Positions 8,234 to 17,393 of a stretch of DNA of 64,000 nt are shown piece by piece; position 1 is the stretch's first letter, and each line of letters begins with the position of its first letter. A model generated the notes under the pieces. That model was not told the origin of the DNA. It made no database searches and worked only from the letters and a program-made list of their open reading frames with translations. The position numbers and the translations under genes are program-made. This DNA is from Streptomyces sp. NBC_00289 (GTDB taxonomy: Bacteria; Actinomycetota; Actinomycetes; Streptomycetales; Streptomycetaceae). The stretch is from NCBI RefSeq assembly GCF_041435115.1, contig NZ_CP108046.1, positions 8,494,001-8,558,000 on the forward strand, given 5' to 3'.

Positions 8234-8458
8234 CGGGACACCCTTCTCTTGGTTCGTCCTCCTCCATGGTGCCCCGGTTCTGCCCGCGGACGGCGCGGAC
8301 GGCGAAATGTGTGCCCGACTTCTCGAGCCGCGCCCGAGCCGGTGGGGGGTCTTGGGCGCGCCCAGCCGTACGCCCGAACGGGTGAAGTCGCACCGGGGCG
8401 GGGCGGCCGAACCAGCCTGCCGCGCCTCGGGCGAACGGACGAGAGCGAGGTCTTCGGG

Positions 8459-9409
8459 TCAGTTCCCGCGCGCGTTGAGGGAGGCCAGATAGGCGTTGTA
8501 CGCCTCCAGCTCCTTGTCGCCGTCGCGGTCGGCGGCCCGGTCCTGGCGCTTGGCCTGCCGCTGCTCCGAGCCGTACCACTGGAACAGCAACGCGATCAGC
8601 ACCAGCACGGACGGGATCTCACTGAACGCCCACGCGATGCCGCCGGCCGCGTTCTGGTCCGTGAGCGCGTCGATGCCGAGCGAGGCGGGCGGGTTCTTGT
8701 ACGTCGCGACCAGCGGCTCCGACGCCATCATCAGGGCGATGCCGAAGAACGCGTGGAACGGCATGCCCGCGAACAGCTCCAGCATCCGCAGCAGGTAGCC
8801 GGGCCGGTTCGGACCCGGATCCACGCCCATGATCGGCCAGAAGAAGACCACTCCGACGGCGAGGAAGTGCACCATCATCGCGATGTGCCCCGTCTTCGAG
8901 CCCATCAGGAAGTCGAAGATCGGGGTGAAGTACAGCGCGTACAGGCTCGCGATGAACAGCGGGATGGTGAACGCCGGATGCGTGATGATCCGCATGTAGC
9001 GGCTGTGCAGGAACATCATCAGCAGCTCGCGCGGACCCTTGCGGCCCCGCGGCGCCGGCGGCAGCGCGCGCAGCGCCAGCGTGACCGGCGCCCCGAGCAG
9101 GATCAGGATCGGCGACAGCATGCTGATCACCATGTGCTGCACCATGTGGACGCTGAACATGACCATTCCGTAGTCGTTCAGCCGGGTGCACATCACGAGC
9201 GCCACGGTGAGCACCCCGACGACGTAGGCGATCGTCCGGCCGACCGGCCACGCGTCGCCGCGCCGCCGCAGCCGCAGCACACCCCAGCCGTACAGGCCCA
9301 GCCCCAGGAGGCAGGCGACGAGGAAGAACGGGTCCGCGGACCACGTGAGCCCCCGCCCCAGCGTGAACGGCGGCAGATCCATGGTCATGCCGTGCCCGCT
9401 GTGATCCAT
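8459..9409 (-). CDS. CtaG-type cytochrome c oxidase assembly protein
   Basis: A 316-residue polytopic membrane protein of the caa3_CtaG family, which helps deliver copper to cytochrome oxidase. It begins MDHSGHGMTM, a His/Met-rich metal-binding start, and has about seven helices. Conserved His residues lie in VHMVQHMVISM, GHIAMMVHFLAVG and GMPFHAFFGIALM. The C-terminal tail is charged and cytoplasmic. It stands alone here, with phosphofructokinase upstream on the same strand beyond a terminator; the only oxidase gene in the window is subunit I at 34003. Confidence 0.9.
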   Translation of the reverse strand: MDHSGHGMTMDLPPFTLGRGLTWSADPFFLVACLLGLGLYGWGVLRLRRRGDAWPVGRTIAYVVGVLTVALVMCTRLNDYGMVMFSVHMVQHMVISMLSPILILLGAPVTLALRALPPAPRGRKGPRELLMMFLHSRYMRIITHPAFTIPLFIASLYALYFTPIFDFLMGSKTGHIAMMVHFLAVGVVFFWPIMGVDPGPNRPGYLLRMLELFAGMPFHAFFGIALMMASEPLVATYKNPPASLGIDALTDQNAAGGIAWAFSEIPSVLVLIALLFQWYGSEQRQAKRQDRAADRDGDKELEAYNAYLASLNARGN

Positions 9410-9463
9410 CCAACGGCTCCTGGTTCGTACGCATTGTGCTGTCTGTCCGGACCCAGACTAGAA

Positions 9464-9495
9464 CCGCCCCCGACCGCACTCGCGACCGGGGGCGG
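9464..9495 (-). terminator. Terminator downstream of phosphofructokinase
   Basis: CCGCCCCCG (9464-9472) pairs perfectly with CGGGGGCGG (9487-9495), with a further CGC/GCG pairing inside the 14-base loop. It lies between the phosphofructokinase stop at 9573 and the ctaG-type start at 9409. Confidence 0.6.
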
Positions 9496-9572
9496 AACAA
9501 CGATTCCGTGGTGATGCGGCGGCGCCCCACGGGGGCGCGGCGAGCCGCGCTACCGGACCACGGGCGGAGCGC

Positions 9573-10598
9573 TCAGAGCACGCACTCCGCCTCCTCGTAC
9601 CGCTCGTCCGGCACCGTCTTCAGCGTCTCCACGGCCTCCGCCAGCGGCACCATCACGATGTCGGTTCCGCGCAGCGCGGTCATCTTGCCGAACTCACCCC
9701 GGTGCACCGCCTCCACCGCGTGCCACCCGAAGCGCGTCGCCAGCACCCGGTCGTACGCCGTGGGCGTCCCGCCCCGCTGCACGTGCCCCAGGATGACCGG
9801 CCTGGCCTCCTTGCCGAGGCGGTGCTCCAGCTCCAGCGAGAGCTGCCGCGCGATTCCGGCGAAGCGCTCGTGGCCGTAGATGTCCTTGGCGCCCTCGTCG
9901 AAGTCCATGCTGCCGACCGCCGGCTTGGCCCCCTCGGCGGCGACGACGATCGCGAACCGCTTGCCGGCCTCGAACCGCGCGCCCACCCGAGCCGCCAACT
10001 CCTCGATGTCGAAGGGTCGTTCCGGTACGACGATGGCGTGGGCGCCCGCCGCCATGCCGGAGTGCAGCGCGATCCAGCCGGTGTGGCGGCCCATGACCTC
10101 CACGACCAGGACCCGCTGGTGGGACTCGGCGGTGGTCTTCAGCCGGTCCAGGGCCTCCGTCGCGACGCCCACGGCCGTGTCGAAGCCGAAGGTGACGTCC
10201 GTGACCGCGATGTCGTTGTCGATGGTCTTGGGCACGCCGACGATGGGCAGGCCACTGTCCGCCATCAGCCGGGCCGCCTTGAGCGTGCCCTCACCGCCGA
10301 TGGGGATGACCGCGTCGAGACCGAGCTCCTCGACATGGCCCCGGGCCCGCTCCACGCCGTCCCGCAGGTGCGAGGGCTGGACCCGGGAGGAGCCGAGGAT
10401 CGTGCCGCCGCGGGCGAGGATGCCGCCCACCGCGTCGAGGTCGAGCTTGAGGTAGTCGCACTCCAGGAGGCCCTTCCAGCCGTCCCGGAAGCCGATGACC
10501 TCGTCGCCGTGGTCGACGACGGCACGGTGCACGACGGACCGGATGACGGCGTTCAGGCCGGGGCAGTCGCCGCCGGACGTGAGGACACCAATGCGCAT
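9573..10598 (-). CDS. pfkA: 6-phosphofructokinase, group III actinobacterial type
   Basis: A 341-residue enzyme phosphorylating fructose 6-phosphate at the committed step of glycolysis. It shows the nucleotide loop GVLTSGGDCPGLNAVIR at the start, GGEGT at 101-105, the catalytic segment PKTIDND at 123-129 (Asp127 as base), MGRHTGW and the sugar-binding HVQRGGTPTAYDR. Gly104 is the residue linked to ATP use, whereas pyrophosphate-dependent relatives carry Asp; Lys124 resembles the pyrophosphate group. That combination is known from Streptomyces ATP-dependent enzymes. The ATG at 10598 gives the standard MRIGVLTSGG start. S. coelicolor has three such paralogues, so this need not be the main glycolytic copy. 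Confidence 0.93.
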   Translation of the reverse strand: MRIGVLTSGGDCPGLNAVIRSVVHRAVVDHGDEVIGFRDGWKGLLECDYLKLDLDAVGGILARGGTILGSSRVQPSHLRDGVERARGHVEELGLDAVIPIGGEGTLKAARLMADSGLPIVGVPKTIDNDIAVTDVTFGFDTAVGVATEALDRLKTTAESHQRVLVVEVMGRHTGWIALHSGMAAGAHAIVVPERPFDIEELAARVGARFEAGKRFAIVVAAEGAKPAVGSMDFDEGAKDIYGHERFAGIARQLSLELEHRLGKEARPVILGHVQRGGTPTAYDRVLATRFGWHAVEAVHRGEFGKMTALRGTDIVMVPLAEAVETLKTVPDERYEEAECVL

Positions 10599-10697
10599 AG
10601 CCCGAAACAACCTTCTCAACGTGGGCCGGGGACCGGACCACGCTGTCCGGCCGGATTCCCGCCACCCTAGCGGCTGAGGGGGGCGGGACCGAAGCGT

Positions 10698-10716
10698 CCG
10701 TCCGCCTGCTGGACGG
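10698..10716 (-). terminator. Possible short terminator after gatD
   Basis: CCGTCC (10698-10703) and GGACGG (10711-10716) flank a 7-base loop, 84 bases beyond the gatD stop. The stem is only 6 bases, so this is tentative. Confidence 0.3.
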
Positions 10717-10799
10717 CCCCGCTCACCTGTGCGTACAGGCTGTCAGACGGGCTTGCCACACCTGCGGGGCATACGGGTGAACATCGCGGGGCGCGGCGG

Positions 10800-11528
10800 T
10801 CAGGCGGGCTGCTCCGCCGCCGCGATGCGCTCGCCGCGCAGCGACTCGTACCAGCGGTCGTCGGTCGGCGGCAGCGCGTTGACGTCCAGGGCCAGCTTCA
10901 GCAGCAGGTCGGCGAGCTGCGGGTTGCGCGCGAACACGGGGCCGTGCATGTACGTGCCGAACACCGTGTCGTTGTACGCGCCCTCCGTACCGTCGGACGT
11001 GCCGTTGCCGTTGCCGATGCGCACCTTGGCGAGCGGGCGGGCGGTGGGGCCGAGGTGGGTGACGCCCTGGTGGTTCTCGAAGCCGGTCAGCGGGGGCAGG
11101 CCCAGACGCGGGTCGATGTCCGCGAGCACGTCGCCGACGCACCGCTCGCCCTCGCCGCGCACCGAGACCACGTCGAGCAGGCCCAGGCCGGGCTCGCGCT
11201 GACCGAGGTCGTTGATGAACTCGTGGCCGAGGATCTGGTAGCCGGCGCACACCGAGAACACGATCGCGCCGTTCTCCACCGCCCGCTGGAGACCGCCGTC
11301 CCGGCGCAGCCGCTCGGCCGCGAGCCGCTGCGGCCGGTCCTCGCCGCCGCCGATCAGGTAGATGTCGGCGGAGGTGGGGATCGGCTGGTCGCTGCGCACG
11401 TCGAGGCGGGCCACGTCGAGGCCGCGCTGCCGGGCCCGGCGCTCCACCACGAGGACGTTGCCCTGGTCGCCGTAGGTGCTCAGCAGGTCCGGGTAGACCC
11501 AGACGACCCGCAGGCTGTTGTCGCTCAT
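10800..11528 (-). CDS. gatD: Lipid II isoglutaminyl synthase, glutaminase subunit GatD
   Basis: A 242-residue class I glutamine amidotransferase of the cobyric-acid-synthase-like type. GatD supplies ammonia to MurT for amidating the alpha-carboxyl of the D-Glu residue of lipid II. The nucleophile is Cys94 in FSVCAGYQILG, the same position as in characterised GatD, and the catalytic His is His195 in TYMHGPV. YLIGGGEDRPQ forms the oxyanion-side loop. The ATG at 11528 is 20 bases after the murT stop, an operon arrangement seen across Gram-positive bacteria. The product acts in the cytoplasm at the membrane face. Confidence 0.93.
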   Translation of the reverse strand: MSDNSLRVVWVYPDLLSTYGDQGNVLVVERRARQRGLDVARLDVRSDQPIPTSADIYLIGGGEDRPQRLAAERLRRDGGLQRAVENGAIVFSVCAGYQILGHEFINDLGQREPGLGLLDVVSVRGEGERCVGDVLADIDPRLGLPPLTGFENHQGVTHLGPTARPLAKVRIGNGNGTSDGTEGAYNDTVFGTYMHGPVFARNPQLADLLLKLALDVNALPPTDDRWYESLRGERIAAAEQPA

Positions 11529-11548
11529 GATGTCTTCGTCCTTGTCAC

Positions 11549-12787
11549 TCAGTTGCCGACGCGGCGGCGCAGGTCCTGGAACGCGGTGTAGTTGGCGATG
11601 ACCTCGATCCGGCCCGGCGGAGCCGCCTGGACCGCCTGGTCGAGGTTCTCGCAGACCTGGAAGTGCTGGTTCGCCACCTCGAGCCGCACCGCGAGGTCCA
11701 GCTTCCGGTCGCCCACGACGAAGATCGGGTGGCCGGTCAGACGCGTGTAGTCGACGTCCCACAGCCACGAGGTGTCGGTGCCGTCGGCGCCGCGCGCGTT
11801 TACGGACAGGATGACCGGGGTCGGCGGCGGGTCGATCAGGCTGAACGTCTCGAGCCAGCCGGCCGGGTTCTTGGCCAGCAGCAGCCGCAGGTCGCGCTGC
11901 ATGAACTGGACCACGTCGTAGCGCCCGGCCACCGCCTGCACCTGGTACATCCGCTCCAGGGCCACCTGGGGCGGCACGCCGAAGACGGCGGCTACGGCGG
12001 CGGAGGAGGCGGCGTTCGCCTTGTTGGCGCGGCCCGGCAGCTGGAGGTGGATCGGCCAGGCGGAGCCGTGCGGGTCGAGGACGTGGTCACCGGACAGCGC
12101 CCAGCTCGGCGTCGGACGGCGGAAACCGCACTCGCCGCAGAACCAGTCGTCGCCGGGGCGCTGCATCACGCCGCCACAGGAGGGGCACGACCAGGCGTCC
12201 TCCTGCCACATCTGGCCGGCCGCGACCCAGATCACGTTGGGGGAGGAGGAGGCGGCCCACACGACGAGCGGGTCGTCGGCGTTGGCGACGACGACGGCCT
12301 TGGAACCGGCGAGCCCCTCGCGCCAGTGTTCCGCGAGCATGCGGGTCTCGGCGGCGCGGTCGAGCTGGTCGCGCGAGAGGTTGAGCAGGGCGATGCACTT
12401 CGGGTCGGTGTCCCGGGCGACTCCCGCCAGGTACTTCTCGTCGACCTCGATGACCCCGTACCGCGCGTCCGAGCTGCCCGCCAGCGCCGAGGTGATGCCG
12501 GCGGGCATGTTGGCGCCGAGCGCGTTGGAGACGACCGGGCCGGCAGCGCGCAGGGCCTCGGCGATCAGCCGGGTGGTGGTGGTCTTGCCGTTGGTCGCCG
12601 AGACGAGCACGACGTCCAGGTTCTGGGCGAGCCGCGCGAGGAGGTCGGGGTCGAGCTTGAGCGCCACCCGGCCGCCGATCACCGAACCGCTGCCGCGCCC
12701 CGCGGCACGCGAAGCCGCCGCGACCGCCTTGCCCGCGGTCACGGCCAGCTTGGCCCGCGGCGTGAGCGGGTCCGAGTTGCCTGACAT
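11549..12787 (-). CDS. murT: Lipid II isoglutaminyl synthase, Mur-ligase-like subunit MurT
   Basis: A 412-residue Mur-ligase-fold protein. The P-loop is VSATNGKTTTTR (about 61-72), the Mur central domain contains VIEVDEKYL and NLSRDQLDR, and a four-cysteine zinc ribbon (CPSCGG ... CGECG, about 205-225) sits in the insertion typical of MurT. The C-terminal DUF1727 region follows. With GatD it converts D-iGlu of lipid II to D-iGln using ATP and glutamine-derived ammonia. It is the first gene of the pair and is divergent from peptide deformylase across 154 bases that must hold both promoters. The ATG at 12787 gives a length normal for the family. Confidence 0.93.
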   Translation of the reverse strand: MSGNSDPLTPRAKLAVTAGKAVAAASRAAGRGSGSVIGGRVALKLDPDLLARLAQNLDVVLVSATNGKTTTTRLIAEALRAAGPVVSNALGANMPAGITSALAGSSDARYGVIEVDEKYLAGVARDTDPKCIALLNLSRDQLDRAAETRMLAEHWREGLAGSKAVVVANADDPLVVWAASSSPNVIWVAAGQMWQEDAWSCPSCGGVMQRPGDDWFCGECGFRRPTPSWALSGDHVLDPHGSAWPIHLQLPGRANKANAASSAAVAAVFGVPPQVALERMYQVQAVAGRYDVVQFMQRDLRLLLAKNPAGWLETFSLIDPPPTPVILSVNARGADGTDTSWLWDVDYTRLTGHPIFVVGDRKLDLAVRLEVANQHFQVCENLDQAVQAAPPGRIEVIANYTAFQDLRRRVGN

Positions 12788-12941
12788 CAGTTCTCGATCC
12801 TCCTTGCGTACGCGCCGCGCCTCTGCCTGACGGCAACGTGGTGGTGGTCAGCCTATCGAGATCCATTCGCTCTCCCGAATCCCGGCCACCACCAATACCC
12901 GCGCGGCGGGCCCGGTCCGCGGCGGACCGTACCCTTGCCGC

Positions 12942-13481
12942 ATGCGAAACGGCCCTATTCCGGGCGCCCGCGGGCGCGTCCGGCCCCTCGTCCTGCTCGG
13001 CGACGCGACCCTGCGTGAGCCGTGCCGGGAGGTCACGGAGTTCGGTCCCGAACCGGCCCGCCTCGTCGAGGACTTGTTCGCGACCATGTATGCCGCCCAG
13101 GGGGTCGGCCTGGCCGCGAACCAGATCGGCGAGCCGTGGCGCGTGTTCGTGTACGACTGTCCCGACGACGAGGACGTGCGCCATCTGGGCCATGTGGTGA
13201 ACCCGCGCCTGGTGGTCGCCGACGGGCTGGTGCTGCGCGGGCCGGAGGGCTGTCTGTCGCTTCCTGGCCTGGAGGCGGGAACCGAGCGCTACGACCACGC
13301 CGTGGTCGAGGGTTTCACGGTGACCGGGGAGCCGGTCACCGTGCACGGCACGGGCTTCTTCGCGCGGTGCCTTCAGCACGAGTGCGACCACCTGGAGGGC
13401 CGGCTCTACGCGGACCGTCTGACGGGCCTGCGGCACCGCCGCCTCATGCGGCAGGTGCGGCGGGCTTCCTGGCACGCGTGA
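12942..13481 (+). CDS. def: Peptide deformylase
   Basis: A 179-residue metalloenzyme that removes the formyl group from nascent N-terminal methionine. All three motifs are present: GVGLAANQIG (motif I), EGCLSLPGLE (motif II, Cys metal ligand) and HECDHLEG (motif III, two His ligands and the catalytic Glu). Streptomyces carries several deformylases; this is a stand-alone copy, divergent from murT. A perfect hairpin follows and separates it from the convergent TetR gene. Confidence 0.93.
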   Translation: MRNGPIPGARGRVRPLVLLGDATLREPCREVTEFGPEPARLVEDLFATMYAAQGVGLAANQIGEPWRVFVYDCPDDEDVRHLGHVVNPRLVVADGLVLRGPEGCLSLPGLEAGTERYDHAVVEGFTVTGEPVTVHGTGFFARCLQHECDHLEGRLYADRLTGLRHRRLMRQVRRASWHA

Positions 13482-13516
13482 GCCGTCCGTCGTGAAGGGG
13501 CGCGGAGCTATTGCCC

Positions 13517-13538
13517 GGTGCGGCCGCACGGCCGCACC
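13517..13538. terminator. Perfect hairpin between convergent def and TetR genes
   Basis: GGTGCGGCCG (13517-13526) and CGGCCGCACC (13529-13538) are perfect 10-base arms separated by 2 bases. The dyad lies in the 87-base gap between the two stop codons and would work in either direction. Confidence 0.6.
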
Positions 13539-13568
13539 GCTTCGGCCCCGCGGCCGCCCGTACGACCG

Positions 13569-14210
13569 TCAAAACCCCGGTCCGCCGGCCTTGTCCCCCG
13601 CCGCGGCCAGCCGCCCCCACAGCAGGTCGGCCAGGCTCCGCACCAACTCCGCGCGGGTGCAGGGGCGTTCGCCGAGCCACCAGTCACCGGCGGCGTGCAT
13701 CATCCCGACGATGCCGTGGCCCCAGACCCGCGCGAGCTGCTGGGTGCCGGGTCCGACATCCAGCCGCTCCTCGATGACCTGGGCCAACTCCTCGCCCATC
13801 CGCCGCAGCAGGGGTGCCGAGTGCTTGCCCACGTCGAAGCCCTGGTCGCCGGGCGACCCGTCGGACGGATGCATCAGGAAGCGGTACACCTGGGGGCGCA
13901 GTTCGATCGCCGCGAGGTAGGTGTCGAGGGTGGCCTCGACCCGTTCGCGCCGCTCCGCCGGGGCGTCGAGGGCGGCCCGCAGCGAGGCGAGCAGCGCGTC
14001 GGTGTGCCGCGTGGCGAGAGCGGCGTAGAGTCCGCTCTTGTCCCCGAAGTGCCGGTACAGGATCGGCTTGGTGATACCGGCCTCGGCGGCGATGGCGTTC
14101 ATCGAGGCCTGCGGGCCGTCGCGCAGCACCACCCGGTCGGCGGCCTCCAGCAGTTCGCGCCGTCGGCGGTCGGCGGACCGTTGCTGCTCGGTCCGCTGTG
14201 TGGTGTCCAT
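13569..14210 (-). CDS. TetR-family transcriptional regulator
   Basis: A 213-residue repressor-type protein. The N-terminal TetR helix-turn-helix (about 15-65) shows AIAAEAGITKPILYRHFGDK, and the helical ligand/dimer domain includes QVYRFLMHPSDG. It is transcribed away from the acyl-CoA dehydrogenase at 14383, and the intergenic region contains a perfect 9-base-arm palindrome overlapping a TTGACA element. It is therefore likely an acyl-CoA-responsive repressor of the dehydrogenase and of itself, as for FadR/FadE-type pairs. The ATG at 14210 is standard for the family. Confidence 0.9.
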   Translation of the reverse strand: MDTTQRTEQQRSADRRRRELLEAADRVVLRDGPQASMNAIAAEAGITKPILYRHFGDKSGLYAALATRHTDALLASLRAALDAPAERRERVEATLDTYLAAIELRPQVYRFLMHPSDGSPGDQGFDVGKHSAPLLRRMGEELAQVIEERLDVGPGTQQLARVWGHGIVGMMHAAGDWWLGERPCTRAELVRSLADLLWGRLAAAGDKAGGPGF

Positions 14211-14306
14211 GTGCTCTCCCCACCCGTGCTGTTTCGGTGACGCCTGCGCAAACTAACACTCAACACCCTTCTGACATCGAACGGGCTACCGAGCGGTCAT
14301 CGGGAG

Positions 14307-14355
14307 TTGACATTTCCTACTGGTCGGTAACAGACTACTGTTACCGCAAGTAACA
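14307..14355 (+). promoter_or_regulatory. Promoter with overlapping TetR-type palindromes upstream of acyl-CoA dehydrogenase
   Basis: A TTGACA -35-like element occupies 14307-14312. CGGTAACAG-ACTA-CTGTTACCG (14325-14346) is a perfect dyad, and its right half is re-used in a second dyad, TGTTAC-CGCAA-GTAACA (14339-14355). These cover the expected -10 and start region, so binding would block the polymerase. The TetR gene reads away from here; no other regulator is nearby. Confidence 0.6.
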
Positions 14356-14382
14356 TGTACGTGCGCCACCGCTGGAGGGGAC

Positions 14383-15609
14383 ATGGCCGAGTTCACCATG
14401 GAGCTCAACGACGAACAGAAGGAGGTGCGGGACTGGCTGCACGGCTTCGCCGCCGACGTCATCCGCCCCGCCGCCGCCGAATGGGACGAGCGTGAGGAGA
14501 CTCCCTGGCCGGTCATCCAGGAGGCCGCGAAGGTCGGCATCTACTCCCTCGACTTCTACGCCCAGCAGTACTTCGACCCCACCGGCCTGGGCATTCCGAT
14601 GGCCATGGAGGAGCTCTTCTGGGGCGACGCGGGCATCGCCCTGTCGATCGTCGGCACCGGCCTCGCGGCCGTCGGCGTTCTCGCCAACGGTACCGAGGAA
14701 CAGGTCGGCACGTGGATCCCGCAGATGTACGGGGACGCGAACGACGTGAAGGTCGCCGCCTTCTGCTCCTCCGAGCCCGACGCCGGCTCCGACGTCGCGT
14801 CCATGCGCACGCGTGCCGTGTACGACGAGGCCAAGGACGAGTGGGTGATCAACGGCACGAAGACCTGGGCGACCAACGGCGGCATCGCCAACGTCCACGT
14901 CGTCGTCGCGGCCGTCGATCCGGAGCTCGGTTCCAAGGGGCACGCATCCTTCATCATCCCGCCGAACACGCCGGGGCTGTCCCAGGGCCAGAAGTTCAAG
15001 AAGCACGGCATCCGCGCCTCGCACACCGCCGAGGTCGTCCTGGACAACGTCCGTGTTCCCGGTTCCTGCCTGCTCGGCGGCAAGGAGAAGCTGGACGAGC
15101 GCCTCGCACGGGCCCGTGAGCGCGCGAAGTCGGGGGGCGAGCGGGTGAAGAACGCGGCGATGGCCACCTTCGAGGCCTCGCGCCCGGCCGTCGGCGCCAT
15201 GGCGGTGGGCACCGCCCGGGCCGCGTACGAGGTCGCCCTCGACTACGCGAAGACGCGTGAGCAGTTCGGCCGGCCGATCATCGACAACCAGGGAGTGGCC
15301 TTCCAGCTGGCGGACATGGCCACGTCCGTCGACGCGGCCCGGCTGCTGGTCTGGCGCGCCTCGTGGATGGCGATCAACGGCAGGCCGTTCAACGCGGCCG
15401 AGGGGTCGATGTCCAAGCTGTTCGCCAGCGAGACCGCGAAGAAGGTCACCGGCCAGGCGATCCAGATCCTCGGCGGCAACGGCTACACCCGGGAGTACCC
15501 GGTGGAGCGGATGCACCGGGACGCGGCCATCTACACGATCTTCGAGGGCACCAGCGAGATCCAGCGCCTGGTGATCGCCCGTACCCTCTCCGGCATGCCC
15601 ATCCGCTGA
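14383..15609 (+). CDS. Acyl-CoA dehydrogenase
   Basis: A 408-residue flavoprotein that introduces the alpha,beta double bond in acyl-CoA. Family signatures are [10 protein letters not shown] with the flavin/acyl-binding region, [18 protein letters not shown] and the C-terminal [13 protein letters not shown] followed by [11 protein letters not shown]. The catalytic base is Glu388 (IFEGT), so it is a complete homomeric-type enzyme. A GGAGGGG site precedes the ATG. It is divergent from a TetR gene with a palindromic operator, consistent with induction by fatty acyl-CoA, and is followed by a strong hairpin. Chain-length preference is not readable. Confidence 0.92.
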   Translation: MAEFTMELNDEQKEVRDWLHGFAADVIRPAAAEWDEREETPWPVIQEAAKVGIYSLDFYAQQYFDPTGLGIPMAMEELFWGDAGIALSIVGTGLAAVGVLANGTEEQVGTWIPQMYGDANDVKVAAFCSSEPDAGSDVASMRTRAVYDEAKDEWVINGTKTWATNGGIANVHVVVAAVDPELGSKGHASFIIPPNTPGLSQGQKFKKHGIRASHTAEVVLDNVRVPGSCLLGGKEKLDERLARARERAKSGGERVKNAAMATFEASRPAVGAMAVGTARAAYEVALDYAKTREQFGRPIIDNQGVAFQLADMATSVDAARLLVWRASWMAINGRPFNAAEGSMSKLFASETAKKVTGQAIQILGGNGYTREYPVERMHRDAAIYTIFEGTSEIQRLVIARTLSGMPIR

Positions 15610-15635
15610 CGCACTTCCCGCTTCCACCACCTCCG

Positions 15636-15658
15636 GGGCGAGCCCGTCCGGCTCGCCC
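15636..15658. terminator. Bidirectional terminator after acyl-CoA dehydrogenase
   Basis: GGGCGAGCC (15636-15644) and GGCTCGCCC (15650-15658) form a perfect 9-base stem with a CGTCC loop. The right arm touches the stop codon of the convergent small gene. Confidence 0.7.
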
Positions 15659-15894
15659 TAGGGTGTGGTCCCGCTGCTGTGGGCGATGCACGCCACGTCG
15701 ATCCGGTCGGCGAGCTTCGCGAGCTCGATCGTCAGGGCCGCCACCGTGTCCTCGTCGAGCCCCTCCTGCCCGGCCTCCACGAGATGCAGCCACCGGCCAC
15801 CCACCGTGCGGAGCAATTTGCTCACGTCGGCCGCGGAGACCTGCAAGGTGCCGCGGTCGTCGACGATCAGAGGCAGAGTCACTTCGCGGTTCAC
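15658..15894 (-). CDS. Small conserved hypothetical protein, 78 aa
   Basis: A 78-residue acidic protein beginning VNREVTLPLIVDDRGTLQV. A beta-rich start is followed by helical VSAADVSKLLRTVGGRWL and DEDTVAALTIELAKLADRID. No transmembrane segment or known motif is seen. It lies 25 bases after the aldehyde dehydrogenase stop on the same strand, so the two are probably cotranscribed. The GTG at 15894 is the most reasonable start, because extension further upstream would overlap the dehydrogenase end. Function unknown. Confidence 0.62.
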   Translation of the reverse strand: MNREVTLPLIVDDRGTLQVSAADVSKLLRTVGGRWLHLVEAGQEGLDEDTVAALTIELAKLADRIDVACIAHSSGTTP

Positions 15895-15919
15895 AAAGGG
15901 GATCGTAGCCGCGGAAGGC

Positions 15920-17305
15920 TCACGCTCCGTGCCATACGGTGGTGATGTTGCAGAACTCGCGGATTCCGTGCCCGGACAGCTCACGGCCGTATCCGGACCG
16001 CTTCACCCCGCCGAACGGCAGCGCCGGATGGGACGCCGTCATCCCGTTGACGAACACACCGCCCGCCTCCAGATCCCGTACGAAGCGGTCGACCTCGGCC
16101 TCGTCCCGCGTCCACACGTTGGAACTCAGCCCGAACGGTGAGTCGTTGGCGATCAGTACGGCCTCGTCGAGGTCGCCCGCGCGGTAGAGGGTGGCCAGCG
16201 GGCCGAAGGCCTCCTCGCGGTGGACGCGCATCTCGCGGGTGATGCCGGCGAGGACGGTCGGCGGGTAGTACCAGCCGGGCCCGTCCGGGCGCTCACCGCC
16301 GCACAGGACGGCCGCGCCGCCGCGCTTGGCGTCGTCGACCAGTTCCTCCAGGTCGGCCCGGCCCTGTTCGCTGGCCAGCGGCCCGACGTCCGTCCCCTCG
16401 TCCAGCGGATCGCCGACCGTCAGCGCCCGCATGCCCCGTGTGAAGCGCTCGGCGAAGGCGTCGTAGACGTCCGTGTGCACGATGAACCGCTTCGCGGCGA
16501 TGCACGACTGCCCGTTGTTCTGCACACGCGCGGTGACCGCGACCTGCGCGGCCCGGTCGATGTCGGCGGACGGCATCACGACGAACGGGTCGCTGCCGCC
16601 CAGTTCCAGCACCGTCTTCTTGACCATGTTCCCGGCGGTGGAGGCGACCGCGCGGCCCGCGGGTTCGCTGCCGGTGAGGGTGGCCGCCTTGACGCGTTCG
16701 TCGCGCAGGATCTCGTCGACCGCCGCGGAGCCGATCAGCAGCGTCTGGAAGCAGCCCTCGGTGAAGCCCGCCCGGTGGAAGAGGTCCTCCAGGTACAGGG
16801 CGGTCTGCGGCACGTTCGAGGAGTGCTTGAGCAGGCCGACGTTGCCCGCCATCAGGGCGGGGGCCGCGAACCGGATCACCTGCCACAGCGGGAAGTTCCA
16901 CGGCATCACCGCGAGCACCGGGCCGAGCGGCCGGTAGCGGACCAGGGCGCGGGAGGCGCCGGAGTCCTTCACGTCGGACTCGGCGGGTTCCTCGTCGGCG
17001 AGCAGTTCCTCGGCGTGCTCGGCGTACCAGCGCATCGCCTTGGCGCACTTGGCGGCCTCCGCGCGGGCCTGCTTGACCGGCTTGCCCATCTCGGTGGTCA
17101 GCAGGCGGCCGATGTCCTGCTCGTCCTCGTCGAGGAGCTCGGCCGCCCGGACGAGGAGACGGGACCGCTCGGCGAACGTGGTCGTGCGGTACGTGCGGAA
17201 GGTGGCCTCCGCGAGCTGGAGCCGGCGTTCGATTTCCTCGTCGCCCATGGCCTCGTACGTCTTGAGCGTCTCGCCGTTCGCCGGGTTCACCGTCGCGATG
17301 GGCAT
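15920..17305 (-). CDS. NAD(P)-dependent aldehyde dehydrogenase, succinate-semialdehyde type
   Basis: A 461-residue aldehyde dehydrogenase. It has the cofactor-binding [13 protein letters not shown], the Rossmann-side [14 protein letters not shown], the general base Glu in [10 protein letters not shown] and the catalytic Cys in [11 protein letters not shown]. The C-terminal [19 protein letters not shown] is typical of the SSDH-like branch, which oxidises succinate semialdehyde to succinate. AGGAGGT lies 6 bases before the ATG at 17305. It may be cotranscribed with the small gene downstream. Other aliphatic aldehydes are possible substrates. Confidence 0.88.
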   Translation of the reverse strand: MPIATVNPANGETLKTYEAMGDEEIERRLQLAEATFRTYRTTTFAERSRLLVRAAELLDEDEQDIGRLLTTEMGKPVKQARAEAAKCAKAMRWYAEHAEELLADEEPAESDVKDSGASRALVRYRPLGPVLAVMPWNFPLWQVIRFAAPALMAGNVGLLKHSSNVPQTALYLEDLFHRAGFTEGCFQTLLIGSAAVDEILRDERVKAATLTGSEPAGRAVASTAGNMVKKTVLELGGSDPFVVMPSADIDRAAQVAVTARVQNNGQSCIAAKRFIVHTDVYDAFAERFTRGMRALTVGDPLDEGTDVGPLASEQGRADLEELVDDAKRGGAAVLCGGERPDGPGWYYPPTVLAGITREMRVHREEAFGPLATLYRAGDLDEAVLIANDSPFGLSSNVWTRDEAEVDRFVRDLEAGGVFVNGMTASHPALPFGGVKRSGYGRELSGHGIREFCNITTVWHGA

Positions 17306-17393
17306 GACTGACCTCCTGAAAGCGGATGTGCTTCGACCTTCCCGCGCGGCGGTGGCGACCGCAACGCGGGTACGTCTGCGACGTGGACACGTC

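Noticed and set aside
8234..8458. Possible RNA gene in the gap between the small membrane protein and ctaG-type gene
   Set aside because: No tRNA cloverleaf, conserved RNA motif or convincing fold was seen.
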